From: Thermoplasmatales archaeon
GTDB lineage: Archaea > Thermoplasmatota > E2 > DHVEG-1
DNA length: 5,040 bases
Reading direction: 5' to 3'
NCBI GenBank assembly: GCA_023140035.1
Contig: JAGLML010000089.1
Coordinates: 1-5,040, forward strand
Shown: positions 1 through 4,975 of the stretch, one piece after another
Position numbering within the stretch: position 1 is the stretch's first letter
How the letters are laid out: each line of letters begins with the position of its first letter
Program-made: the position numbers and the translations under genes
Notes under the pieces: generated by a model
Seen by the model: the letters and a program-made list of their open reading frames with translations, nothing else
Databases searched by the model: none
What the model was told of the DNA's origin: nothing

Positions 1-1
1 T

Positions 2-538
2 GAGAAGAAAAAATTGAGAAGAGCAGAAAAAAGAAGGCTGGAACTTGAACGAAAAAGAAAAAAGGCGAAAACGATGATGATAGCCTCGGTGATATTAATA
101 GCAGCGATTTGTGGGTTGGTTTACGTTGCAGTATCTATGAATGGAAATGAAGATATTTTAGTGCCTAGTGAAGCTCAACCGCCTCCATCGCAAAGCCAAA
201 CTGAGGTTAGGATTCCATTGTCAGAAATAAGTAACGCACAGTTTTATTCTCATCAAGGAGATGGTGTGGCGATTCGTTATTTTGCAGTTAAGGCTTCAGA
301 TGGAGATGTTCGCGTTGCATTTGACGCATGTGATGTATGTTATTATGCAAAAAAAGGATATATACAAATCGATGATGTTATGCACTGCATCAATTGTGGT
401 AACGAATATGCTATAACCGGTCTTGGAACTGAGAACGTTTACGGTGGTTGTTGGCCTAGTTATCTGCCAATGGAAATAGATGGAGATAATGTTGTGATAA
501 AAATCTCTGACTTAGAAGAAAAGGCGTACATGTTTTAG
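2..538 (+). CDS. DUF2318 family membrane-anchored Cys-rich protein (5' partial)
   Basis: Role: the DUF2318 (FtrD-like, PF10080) family is predicted to bind iron or an Fe-S centre; bacterial members occur with FTR1-type iron uptake systems, but no such partner is visible here. What is seen, numbering from the TTG at 14: a very basic stretch (about 1-20), one membrane helix (about 21-42), a Pro/Gln-rich linker (about 51-62), then the DUF2318 core from about residue 65. The core holds two CxxC pairs (C106/C109 in ACDVCY and C125/C128 in HCINCG) and C146 in GGCWP, which fits the family pattern. The topology suggests a cytoplasmic basic tail and an external Cys domain. The frame is open to the left edge (Glu-Lys-Lys-Lys before the TTG), there is no Shine-Dalgarno in front of the TTG, and the true start is probably outside the window. 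Family assignment is confident; the metal and the reaction are not known from the sequence. Confidence 0.85.
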   Translation, partial: EKKKLRRAEKRRLELERKRKKAKTMMIASVILIAAICGLVYVAVSMNGNEDILVPSEAQPPPSQSQTEVRIPLSEISNAQFYSHQGDGVAIRYFAVKASDGDVRVAFDACDVCYYAKKGYIQIDDVMHCINCGNEYAITGLGTENVYGGCWPSYLPMEIDGDNVVIKISDLEEKAYMF

Positions 539-605
539 AGAGGTTTTATAAAAAGGGATAGATATCAAGATAATGCAACTGGGATTATTTCAAGTAGTTC
601 AACGA

Positions 606-615
606 TTTATTTTTG
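606..615 (+). terminator. Possible T-rich terminator after the DUF2318 gene
   Basis: A T-rich run (TTTATTTTTG) lies about 70 nt after the DUF2318 stop codon. Archaeal transcription often ends at such oligo-T tracts without a hairpin. The surroundings are AT-rich, so chance is a serious alternative. The rest of the gap from 539 to about 730 shows no gene, no TPP riboswitch core and no RNA gene that I can recognise. Confidence 0.25.
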
Positions 616-731
616 ATTCAAACCATAATTTCAAATAAGACGTTTAACAAATTCCTTTCGTTCCAAAGGTAAAAATATACCAAATAATATCCTTGTAGTA
701 GCCTATTGCCATAAATTCTAAATAGCATTCA

Positions 732-740
732 TTCTATATG
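732..740 (+). promoter_or_regulatory. Probable TATA box of the thi4 operon
   Basis: TTCTATATG resembles the archaeal TATA element. A start about 25 nt downstream of its centre would fall near 760, just before the Shine-Dalgarno GGAGG at 763-767, giving a short leader of some 15 nt. This also argues against the ATG at 738 as the thi4 start, because that codon lies inside the box. Confidence 0.5.
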
Positions 741-743
741 TAT

Positions 744-757
744 TTAACAATTGTTAA
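744..757. promoter_or_regulatory. Perfect 14-bp palindrome, candidate operator of thi4
   Basis: TTAACAATTGTTAA is a perfect palindrome lying between the probable TATA box and the Shine-Dalgarno of thi4, where a bound dimer would block polymerase recruitment. The half-site with one extra T (TTTAACAA) also occurs exactly 100 nt upstream at 643-650. Archaeal thiamine genes are known in several lineages to be controlled by the HTH-ThiN repressor ThiR; that this is a ThiR site is inference from position only. Confidence 0.5.
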
Positions 758-776
758 TTATTGGAGGAAATTTAGT

Positions 777-1559
777 ATGTTTAAACCAGTAACTGAGAGT
801 CAGATAACAAGTGCAATAGTGAGTGAGTTCGCTGAAGATCTTAAAAAATATGCAAAATCTGATGTAATAATAATCGGTGGTGGGCCTAGTGGCCTTATGG
901 CTGCAAAAGAGCTTGCTAAGAAGAAAATTAAGGTGCTTATAATTGAAAGAAATAATTATTTGGGTGGTGGGTTTTGGATCGGTGGTTATTTGATGAATAC
1001 CGTCACAGTGAGAGCACCGGGACATAAGATTTTGGATGAATTAAATGTTCCTTATAAGGAATTTATAAAAGATCTCTATGTGACCAGTGGTCCTCATGTT
1101 TGCTCAAAATTGATTGCTGCCACTTGTGACGCTGGTGCAAAGATTATCAATATGACCAGGTTCGATGACATTGTGTTTAGAGAGAAAAACAGAATCGGGG
1201 GTGTTGTTGTTAATTGGACACCTGTTTCTGCACTTCCAAGAGAGATCACCTGTGTTGACCCAATAGCATTGGAATCAAAGATTGTTATCGATGCAACAGG
1301 CCATGATGCTGTAGTTGTTAAAAAACTAGAGGAGAGAGGAATCATTAAAACACCTGGTTTTGGCGGTATGTGGGTGGAGAAATCCGAGGATTTAGTAGTT
1401 GAGCATACTGGTGAGGTTCATCCCGGATTGATTGCAATTGGGATGGCAGTATCAACTACATATGGACTTCCAAGAATGGGACCAACGTTTGGTGCAATGT
1501 TATTTTCAGGTAGAAAAGGTGGTAATGCTGCTTATGAAATTCTTCGAGGAAAAAAATGA
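777..1559 (+). CDS. thi4: Thiamine thiazole synthase, Thi4 family, with Cys at the sulfur-donor position
   Basis: Forms the ADP-thiazole precursor of thiamine from NAD+, glycine and sulfur, in the cytoplasm; Fe(II) dependent. The 260-residue protein has a dinucleotide-binding GGGPSG (34-39) with the acidic end of the second strand at E57, a glycine-rich GGGFWIGG (63-70), NWTPV (146-150), the segment T158-C-V-D-P (158-162), ATGHD (173-177), a VEHTGEVHPG segment (208-217) and the MGPTFGAM segment (234-241), all as in Thi4. Cys159, two residues before the conserved Asp161, sits where yeast Thi4 has its sulfur-donating Cys205; methanogen enzymes that use free sulfide have His there. The start at 777 is chosen because GGAGG (763-767) stands 9 nt before it and the MFKPVTESQIT beginning is family-like; an in-frame ATG at 738 has no such site. 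The 3' end overlaps the next gene by 26 nt. Length is normal. Family assignment is very secure; suicide chemistry is inferred. Confidence 0.95.
   Translation: MFKPVTESQITSAIVSEFAEDLKKYAKSDVIIIGGGPSGLMAAKELAKKKIKVLIIERNNYLGGGFWIGGYLMNTVTVRAPGHKILDELNVPYKEFIKDLYVTSGPHVCSKLIAATCDAGAKIINMTRFDDIVFREKNRIGGVVVNWTPVSALPREITCVDPIALESKIVIDATGHDAVVVKKLEERGIIKTPGFGGMWVEKSEDLVVEHTGEVHPGLIAIGMAVSTTYGLPRMGPTFGAMLFSGRKGGNAAYEILRGKK
1518..1522 (+). promoter_or_regulatory. Shine-Dalgarno inside thi4 for the downstream gene
   Basis: GGTGG within the last codons of thi4 can pair with the archaeal 16S anti-Shine-Dalgarno (CACCUCC). It stands 11 nt before ATG 1534 and 2 nt before ATG 1525, which favours 1534 as the start and suggests translational coupling to thi4. 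Confidence 0.45.
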
Positions 1560-2379
1560 TTTTCACCTTACCATTTTCCTCTACGGTGATCCTTCATCAA
1601 AAACACTTAACCTAAATGAAATTAAAGACTATTTGAAACAAAATCTAGGGGACATAGACGTCGAAGTAAGAAAAGATTTTATTACTTATCTTTTAAATTC
1701 AAATGACATAGATGAATTTTCAGAGGAGTTGGTTCAATGTAAAGTAAGAGATCTGTCCACTCCTAAGTTCGACATAGAATCCTTACCTGGTGAAATTAGA
1801 TATGAGAAAAAACTAATAGAATGCCCTGAAAAGAAATTATCTGGTATTTTGTATGACGGAGGTCGGCTTGATGTAGCATTCCAAAGTTTAATTCCACAAG
1901 AGGAATTAGATTTTCATAACGTTCATATTGTATTTACCAACAGGTTGTTTGGTACGTTTGATGAAAAAGATTATAGATATCATGCAAGAGTGATAATTTG
2001 TGGGTACCCCTCCATCATTTCAACTACGGGTATTGTGGAAGCTCCAGCAAAATCAAAAGAATTTTATTATCTTAAACAAAAATATTTGATGTTAGGGATG
2101 GAAATACCTCATGAGGTTATTAAAGAAAAATTGCAAGGTAATTTTATTGAATACGATGATCCCCGATTAACAGAGATTATGAAGGGATATGTAATGCAAT
2201 CAGTTTTCTATCATTTAATCTATGAACCCTTCTGCGAAGAAAAAAACTGCAGGCTTTATAACGCCCATTGGCAGAAAGAAGTAATAAATGCACAATTAAG
2301 AGATCCTGAGTTCTGTAAGAAACATGAAAAGATACTTCAAGATATAAGGACCCGTCAAATTAAAGTCAAAAATCAGTAA
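1534..2379 (+). CDS. DUF6775-like putative metallopeptidase (archaemetzincin-related, HExxH missing)
   Basis: Likely a member of the archaeal DUF6775 family, named putative metallopeptidases; the assignment is from memory of family motifs. The 281-residue protein has no signal peptide or membrane helix. Visible motifs: VHIVFTNRLFGTF (130-142) and RYHAR (148-152), STTGIVEAPA (163-172), then a C-terminal block with H227, C234-x4-C239, NAHW (243-246) and FCKKH (C261, H264). The spacing H-x6-C-x4-C matches the end of the archaemetzincin HExxHxxGxxHC-x4-C motif, and FCKKH sits where archaemetzincins have FCxxC. But the first His, Glu and third His of the catalytic motif are Ser, Val and Phe here, so peptidase activity is doubtful while a zinc site is plausible. 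HEVIK (193-197) is not followed by a third ligand. The start at 1534 (11 nt after GGTGG, 1518-1522) is preferred; ATG 1525 is closer to it (2 nt). The homologous-looking beginning requires a start upstream of the thi4 stop, so the overlap is real. Confidence 0.75.
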   Translation: MKFFEEKNDFHLTIFLYGDPSSKTLNLNEIKDYLKQNLGDIDVEVRKDFITYLLNSNDIDEFSEELVQCKVRDLSTPKFDIESLPGEIRYEKKLIECPEKKLSGILYDGGRLDVAFQSLIPQEELDFHNVHIVFTNRLFGTFDEKDYRYHARVIICGYPSIISTTGIVEAPAKSKEFYYLKQKYLMLGMEIPHEVIKEKLQGNFIEYDDPRLTEIMKGYVMQSVFYHLIYEPFCEEKNCRLYNAHWQKEVINAQLRDPEFCKKHEKILQDIRTRQIKVKNQ

Positions 2380-2412
2380 AATACGTCATTTTACTTTCAG
2401 GAAGATTTTCTG

Positions 2413-2426
2413 TGACATTTATGTCA
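2413..2426. repeat. Inverted repeat TGACAT-TT-ATGTCA upstream of the secreted hydrolase
   Basis: Two perfect 6-bp arms separated by TT, 100 nt before the hydrolase start and about 45 nt upstream of its TATA box. The position and symmetry suit a regulator-binding site; as an RNA hairpin a 2-nt loop would be strained. The 9-mer TGTGACATT that opens it (2411-2419) recurs at 4688-4696 in the promoter of the small minus-strand gene. Confidence 0.35.
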
Positions 2427-2463
2427 TCTCCAGACGGTATTAGAGATTCATAAACTATCTTTA

Positions 2464-2477
2464 GTAAAACTTATATG
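2464..2477 (+). promoter_or_regulatory. Archaeal BRE/TATA promoter of the CocE-type hydrolase gene
   Basis: GTAAAAC followed by TTATATG resembles an archaeal BRE plus TATA element. Initiation about 26 nt after the box centre would fall near 2500, just before the AGGGG Shine-Dalgarno (2502-2506), leaving a leader of about 15 nt. The AT-rich CTATATAA at 2485-2492 is too close to the Shine-Dalgarno to serve as the box. Confidence 0.5.
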
Positions 2478-2513
2478 CTAGAACCTATATAATTTTTTTA
2501 TAGGGGAAATAAA

Positions 2514-4259
2514 ATGAGAAAAATATTCGTTGTCTTAATCTTAATTATTTTAGTTGCACCAGCTTTTTCAGCAACTAGTATTGAAACATTTTTAATAAAA
2601 GATTTAACAAAAGAAAGCAAAATACGAAATATTAAAAATGAAGACATTAGGCCTACTTGCTTTGGAAGAACATACATGGTTGAGATGCGCGATGGTACTA
2701 AATTAGCAACAGACGTTTACAGACCAATACTTCGCTTCATTCCACATGGAACCATTTTATTGAGAACCCCGTACGATAAAAATCAATTAAAAACTATAGG
2801 GATAATTTGCTCGCTTTTAGGATGGCCTACAGTAATACAAGATATGAGAGGGAGATATGCATCTGAAGGTAATAATACAGTTTATCAAAATTCACATACT
2901 GATGGTCCTGATACATTATCTTGGATTGCAAATCAAACCTGGTGTAATGGAAAAATTGCAACAGTCGGACCGTCTGCACTTGGAATTAACCAATATTTTA
3001 TGGCAGGAGCAAATCCACCAAATCTTGCAGGTCAATTTATAATGGTTGCAACTCCGAATTTACACAAACATGCAATTTTTCAAGGAGGACAATTTAGAAA
3101 AGCATTAGTTGAAGGATGGCTACAAGGCCAAGGAAGCACCTACCTTTTAGAAGAAGTCCTTGAAAATGAAAATTACTCTTTGGAGTTCTGGACTAATGTC
3201 TCACTCGATGATAACTGGCAAGATGTTAACGTTCCTGCTATGCACCTTGGAGGATGGTATGATATCTTTCTTCAAGGAATAATCGATGGATTTTTGGGAT
3301 ATCAACATCTTGGCGGCCCAGGTGCTCAGGGTAAATCAAAGCTAATTATGGGACCCTGGACACATGATGGATATATTGAACGAAATCAAGGAGAATTAAT
3401 CTATCCAAAGAACTCGCTTGGATGGTGGTCATTAAAGATGTTTAGACATATGATTCTTCAATACACAATGGATAAATCCTTCTGCTTTGATTGCTGGCCT
3501 TCTGTTATCTATTATGTTATGGGTGACGTCGATAATGTAAATGCTCCTGGAAATGAATGGCGATCCGCAGACGATTGGCCTATACCCTCAACAGAGAGAG
3601 AATGGTATTTTCGTGAGGAGGGAATGTTAAGCACAATGTCACCTGAAAACTATGATTCAATAACTTATCTTTACGATCCGACAAACCCTGTTCGAACAAT
3701 CGGTGGTCAGAACCTAAATCTTGAAAGGGGACCATTTGATCAACGAGAAGTAGAAAATAGAGACGACGTTCTAGTTTTTACAAGCTTAGTTCTAGATGAA
3801 CCCTACGAAGCTACGGGTCCTATTAAAGCACGGTTATATGTTACTTCAGATTGTCCTGATACTGATTTCACAGTTAAGCTAACAGATGTTTATCCTGATG
3901 GAAGATCCATGCTAATAACCGATGGAATACTTCGAATGAGAAACCGGAATGGTACCGACCATTGGGAATTCATAGAGCCTGGAGAAATATACGAAATAGA
4001 AGTTGATCTATGGAGCACCTCCTACATTTGGAATACGGGTCATAAAATTAGAGTTGCCATCTCATCTTCAAACTATCCAAGGTTTTTAAACAATCCCAAT
4101 ACAGCCGATGGAATTTATAGTAACACCACATACAATATTGCCCATAACACGGTTTATTTGGATACTATCCATCCATCATGTATTATATTGCCAGAAATAA
4201 ACTTGTCAACCGAAGTATTTAATATACCAAAAACTAGTTTTTTGCCTTTTTTCTTTTAG
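2514..4259 (+). CDS. Secreted CocE/NonD family hydrolase (peptidase S15 type)
   Basis: A serine hydrolase of the cocaine esterase / X-Pro dipeptidyl-peptidase group that cleaves esters, amides or peptide bonds; the natural substrate cannot be read from the sequence. The first 20 residues form a signal peptide (MRKIF, a Leu/Ile/Val core, then APAFSA) with likely cleavage after A20, so the enzyme acts outside the membrane. The alpha/beta-hydrolase domain (about 50-290) shows TPYDK (85-89, Y87 as probable oxyanion Tyr), QDMRGRYASEG (109-119), the nucleophile elbow GPSALG (152-157, Ser154), GGWYD (246-250, Asp250) and GPWTHDG (280-286, His284). Family members usually have GxSYxG at the elbow, here Ala replaces Tyr. 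A C-terminal PepX_C jelly roll follows (about 410-560), including TDFTVKLTDVYPDG (450-463). At 581 residues the length is normal and the frame intact. AGGGG 7 nt upstream and the signal peptide fix the start. It has its own promoter and no obvious partner here. Confidence 0.92.
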   Translation: MRKIFVVLILIILVAPAFSATSIETFLIKDLTKESKIRNIKNEDIRPTCFGRTYMVEMRDGTKLATDVYRPILRFIPHGTILLRTPYDKNQLKTIGIICSLLGWPTVIQDMRGRYASEGNNTVYQNSHTDGPDTLSWIANQTWCNGKIATVGPSALGINQYFMAGANPPNLAGQFIMVATPNLHKHAIFQGGQFRKALVEGWLQGQGSTYLLEEVLENENYSLEFWTNVSLDDNWQDVNVPAMHLGGWYDIFLQGIIDGFLGYQHLGGPGAQGKSKLIMGPWTHDGYIERNQGELIYPKNSLGWWSLKMFRHMILQYTMDKSFCFDCWPSVIYYVMGDVDNVNAPGNEWRSADDWPIPSTEREWYFREEGMLSTMSPENYDSITYLYDPTNPVRTIGGQNLNLERGPFDQREVENRDDVLVFTSLVLDEPYEATGPIKARLYVTSDCPDTDFTVKLTDVYPDGRSMLITDGILRMRNRNGTDHWEFIEPGEIYEIEVDLWSTSYIWNTGHKIRVAISSSNYPRFLNNPNTADGIYSNTTYNIAHNTVYLDTIHPSCIILPEINLSTEVFNIPKTSFLPFFF

Positions 4260-4289
4260 TATACAAATCCAACCCACATATCACGATAA

Positions 4290-4303
4290 TGGTTGGCTAA
4301 CCA
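4290..4303. terminator. Weak hairpin between convergent genes
   Basis: TGGTT-GGCT-AACCA forms a 5-bp stem with a 4-nt loop in the 51-nt gap between the hydrolase stop and the stop of the convergent minus-strand gene. It is followed on the plus strand by AT-rich sequence with TTTATTTT (4309-4316). A bidirectional terminator is reasonable by position, but the stem is short. Confidence 0.3.
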
Positions 4304-4310
4304 ATTAAAT

Positions 4311-4637
4311 TTATTTTCCAGATGCTTTTTTATTAGGTTTTGATAATAACATTTTTTCGTGGTTTTTCACAAGTTTATAAAATTCTCCTAAATCAATTTC
4401 TTCACGAAATTCTTCCTTCGTTTTCTGTATCTTCCTTTCGGAAACGTCTTCTTTCTTTTTCTCCTCAAGTTTCTTCAATAGAGCATCTACTCCTTCTCTT
4501 GCAGCTACATAACTCTTTTTATTTATCTCTTTTGTTGCAGTTGTATGTTCATGTTTTTTATCCACTTCTTCTCCTAATTCAGGTTCTTTTACTAAAATTT
4601 CATATTCTCTATCGATTTTTTCTTCAATTTTTTTCAT
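4311..4637 (-). CDS. Small, highly charged helical protein of unknown function
   Basis: I do not recognise this 108-residue protein. It is dominated by Lys and Glu, has no Cys or Trp, no signal peptide and no membrane helix. Residues about 1-20 and 43-100 look like long amphipathic helices with possible coiled-coil character (for example DALLKKLEEKKKEDV, 51-65), separated by a short HEHTTATKE segment (29-37). It is more likely cytoplasmic and a binding or scaffolding protein than an enzyme; that is inference from composition. It is judged a real gene because AGGAGA (4645-4650 read on the minus strand) stands 7 nt before its ATG and a good TATA box lies upstream. The overlapping plus-strand frame (4340-4708) is Leu/Phe/Ser-rich, as expected for the antisense of a Lys/Glu-rich gene. 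Simple composition makes homology searches prone to false hits. Confidence 0.75.
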   Translation of the reverse strand: MKKIEEKIDREYEILVKEPELGEEVDKKHEHTTATKEINKKSYVAAREGVDALLKKLEEKKKEDVSERKIQKTKEEFREEIDLGEFYKLVKNHEKMLLSKPNKKASGK

Positions 4638-4691
4638 TGGTTTCTCTCCTTTTTATCTTCACCATGTTATCACATAGCGTGTTATTTTGTG

Positions 4692-4717
4692 ACATTAATT
4701 GTATATAAACTTAATGT
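4692..4717. promoter_or_regulatory. TATA box enclosed by a 7-bp inverted repeat
   Basis: ACATTAA (4692-4698) and TTAATGT (4711-4717) are perfect inverted arms around a 12-nt spacer that contains TATATAAA (4702-4709), read as TTTATATA on the minus strand. On the minus strand, initiation about 25 nt on would fall near 4680, leaving a leader of some 40 nt to the small gene at 4637. The arms on both sides of the box suit a dimeric repressor that competes with TBP. The same box could also fire to the right, but there is no gene directly there. Confidence 0.5.
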
Positions 4718-4763
4718 GTCAAAATGAAAGATATTTTTCTATCCTCAATAATATCTACTATTC

Positions 4764-4819
4764 AATTGAGCATACCCCTCCCTTCCTTATGCTCTATGAC
4801 CGGATGGGTATGCTCAATT
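4764..4819. repeat. Perfect 14-bp inverted repeat with an internal third copy of its core
   Basis: AATTGAGCATACCC (4764-4777) is matched exactly by GGGTATGCTCAATT (4806-4819). After one mismatch the pairing continues for 3 bp (4779-4781 with 4802-4804), leaving a 20-nt loop. Within that loop TATGCTC occurs again (4788-4794) and can pair with GAGCATA of the left arm (4768-4774), giving a shorter, mutually exclusive hairpin. No T-run follows on either strand, so an ordinary terminator is unlikely. It could be a protein-binding site, a small structured RNA, or a remnant of a mobile element; no flanking target duplication is evident. Confidence 0.65.
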
Positions 4820-4878
4820 AAAAATTAATTTGTTAAGCTGACACTGTCGGCAACGTAGAAACAACATTGTATAACCTT

Positions 4879-4897
4879 TATGCATGTAATTATGCAT
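4879..4897. repeat. Tandem TATGCAT boxes, 12-nt period
   Basis: TATGCAT at 4879-4885 is repeated at 4891-4897, each with a palindromic ATGCAT core. They end 8 nt before the TATA box of the plus-strand gene, next to the BRE position. Spacing near one helical turn would place two bound proteins on roughly the same face of the DNA, so an activator or repressor site is plausible. Confidence 0.4.
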
Positions 4898-4905
4898 CCA
4901 TAAGC

Positions 4906-4914
4906 TATATAAAA
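4906..4914 (+). promoter_or_regulatory. Strong archaeal TATA box for the gene at the right edge
   Basis: TATATAAAA is close to the archaeal TATA consensus. Initiation about 25 nt downstream would fall near 4935, leaving a leader of about 40 nt before the ATG at 4976. Confidence 0.55.
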
Positions 4915-4975
4915 GCAATATAATTTTAGAATAATAAGTCATAAGTATCTGTGACTAAAAGGACGGTGTTCGTGG

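Larger units (their letters stand above)
4638..4975. other. 338-nt divergent intergenic control region
   Basis: This stretch separates the small minus-strand gene from a plus-strand gene entering at 4976. From left to right it holds the minus-strand Shine-Dalgarno and leader, the TATA box with flanking inverted repeat, a long inverted repeat (4764-4819), tandem TATGCAT boxes (4879-4897), a plus-strand TATA box (4906-4914) and the leader with a GGTG element (4965-4968). I see no tRNA or known riboswitch in it. The only open frame of note is a 34-codon one at 4724-4828 with no Shine-Dalgarno. Confidence 0.6.

Noticed and set aside
600..640. tRNA-like TTCAA segments in the gap before thi4
   Set aside because: No flanking T-stem, anticodon arm or acceptor pairing could be built.
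654..669. CCTTT/AAAGG hairpin in the gap before thi4
   Set aside because: Only a 5-bp stem in AT-rich sequence, upstream of the probable promoter and without a T-run.
738..776. Longer thi4 start at ATG 738, adding 13 residues
   Set aside because: It lies within the likely TATA box, has no Shine-Dalgarno, and the palindrome would then be coding. ATG 777 has GGAGG at ideal distance.
539..776. TPP riboswitch upstream of thi4
   Set aside because: No CUGAGA-like core or matching helices are seen, and the probable leader is only about 15 nt long.
744..1345. Minus-strand open frames at 744-1025 and 1094-1345
   Set aside because: They are antisense to thi4, with no ribosome-binding site or recognisable motif.
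1556..1559. ATGA overlap at the thi4 stop as the start of the next gene
   Set aside because: That ATG is in the wrong frame and gives only 19 codons; the long downstream frame needs a start further upstream.
2857..3042. Plus-strand 61-codon frame inside the hydrolase gene
   Set aside because: Out-of-frame shadow of a clearly conserved gene.
4340..4708. Plus-strand 122-codon frame opposite the small charged-protein gene
   Set aside because: Its Leu/Phe/Ser-rich composition is what the complement of a Lys/Glu-rich gene yields, and it lacks a Shine-Dalgarno while the minus-strand gene has a strong one.
4724..4828. 34-codon frame spanning the long inverted repeat, as a leader peptide for attenuation
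   Set aside because: No Shine-Dalgarno, the nearest TATA box is too close for a leaderless start, and a separate promoter lies between it and the downstream gene.
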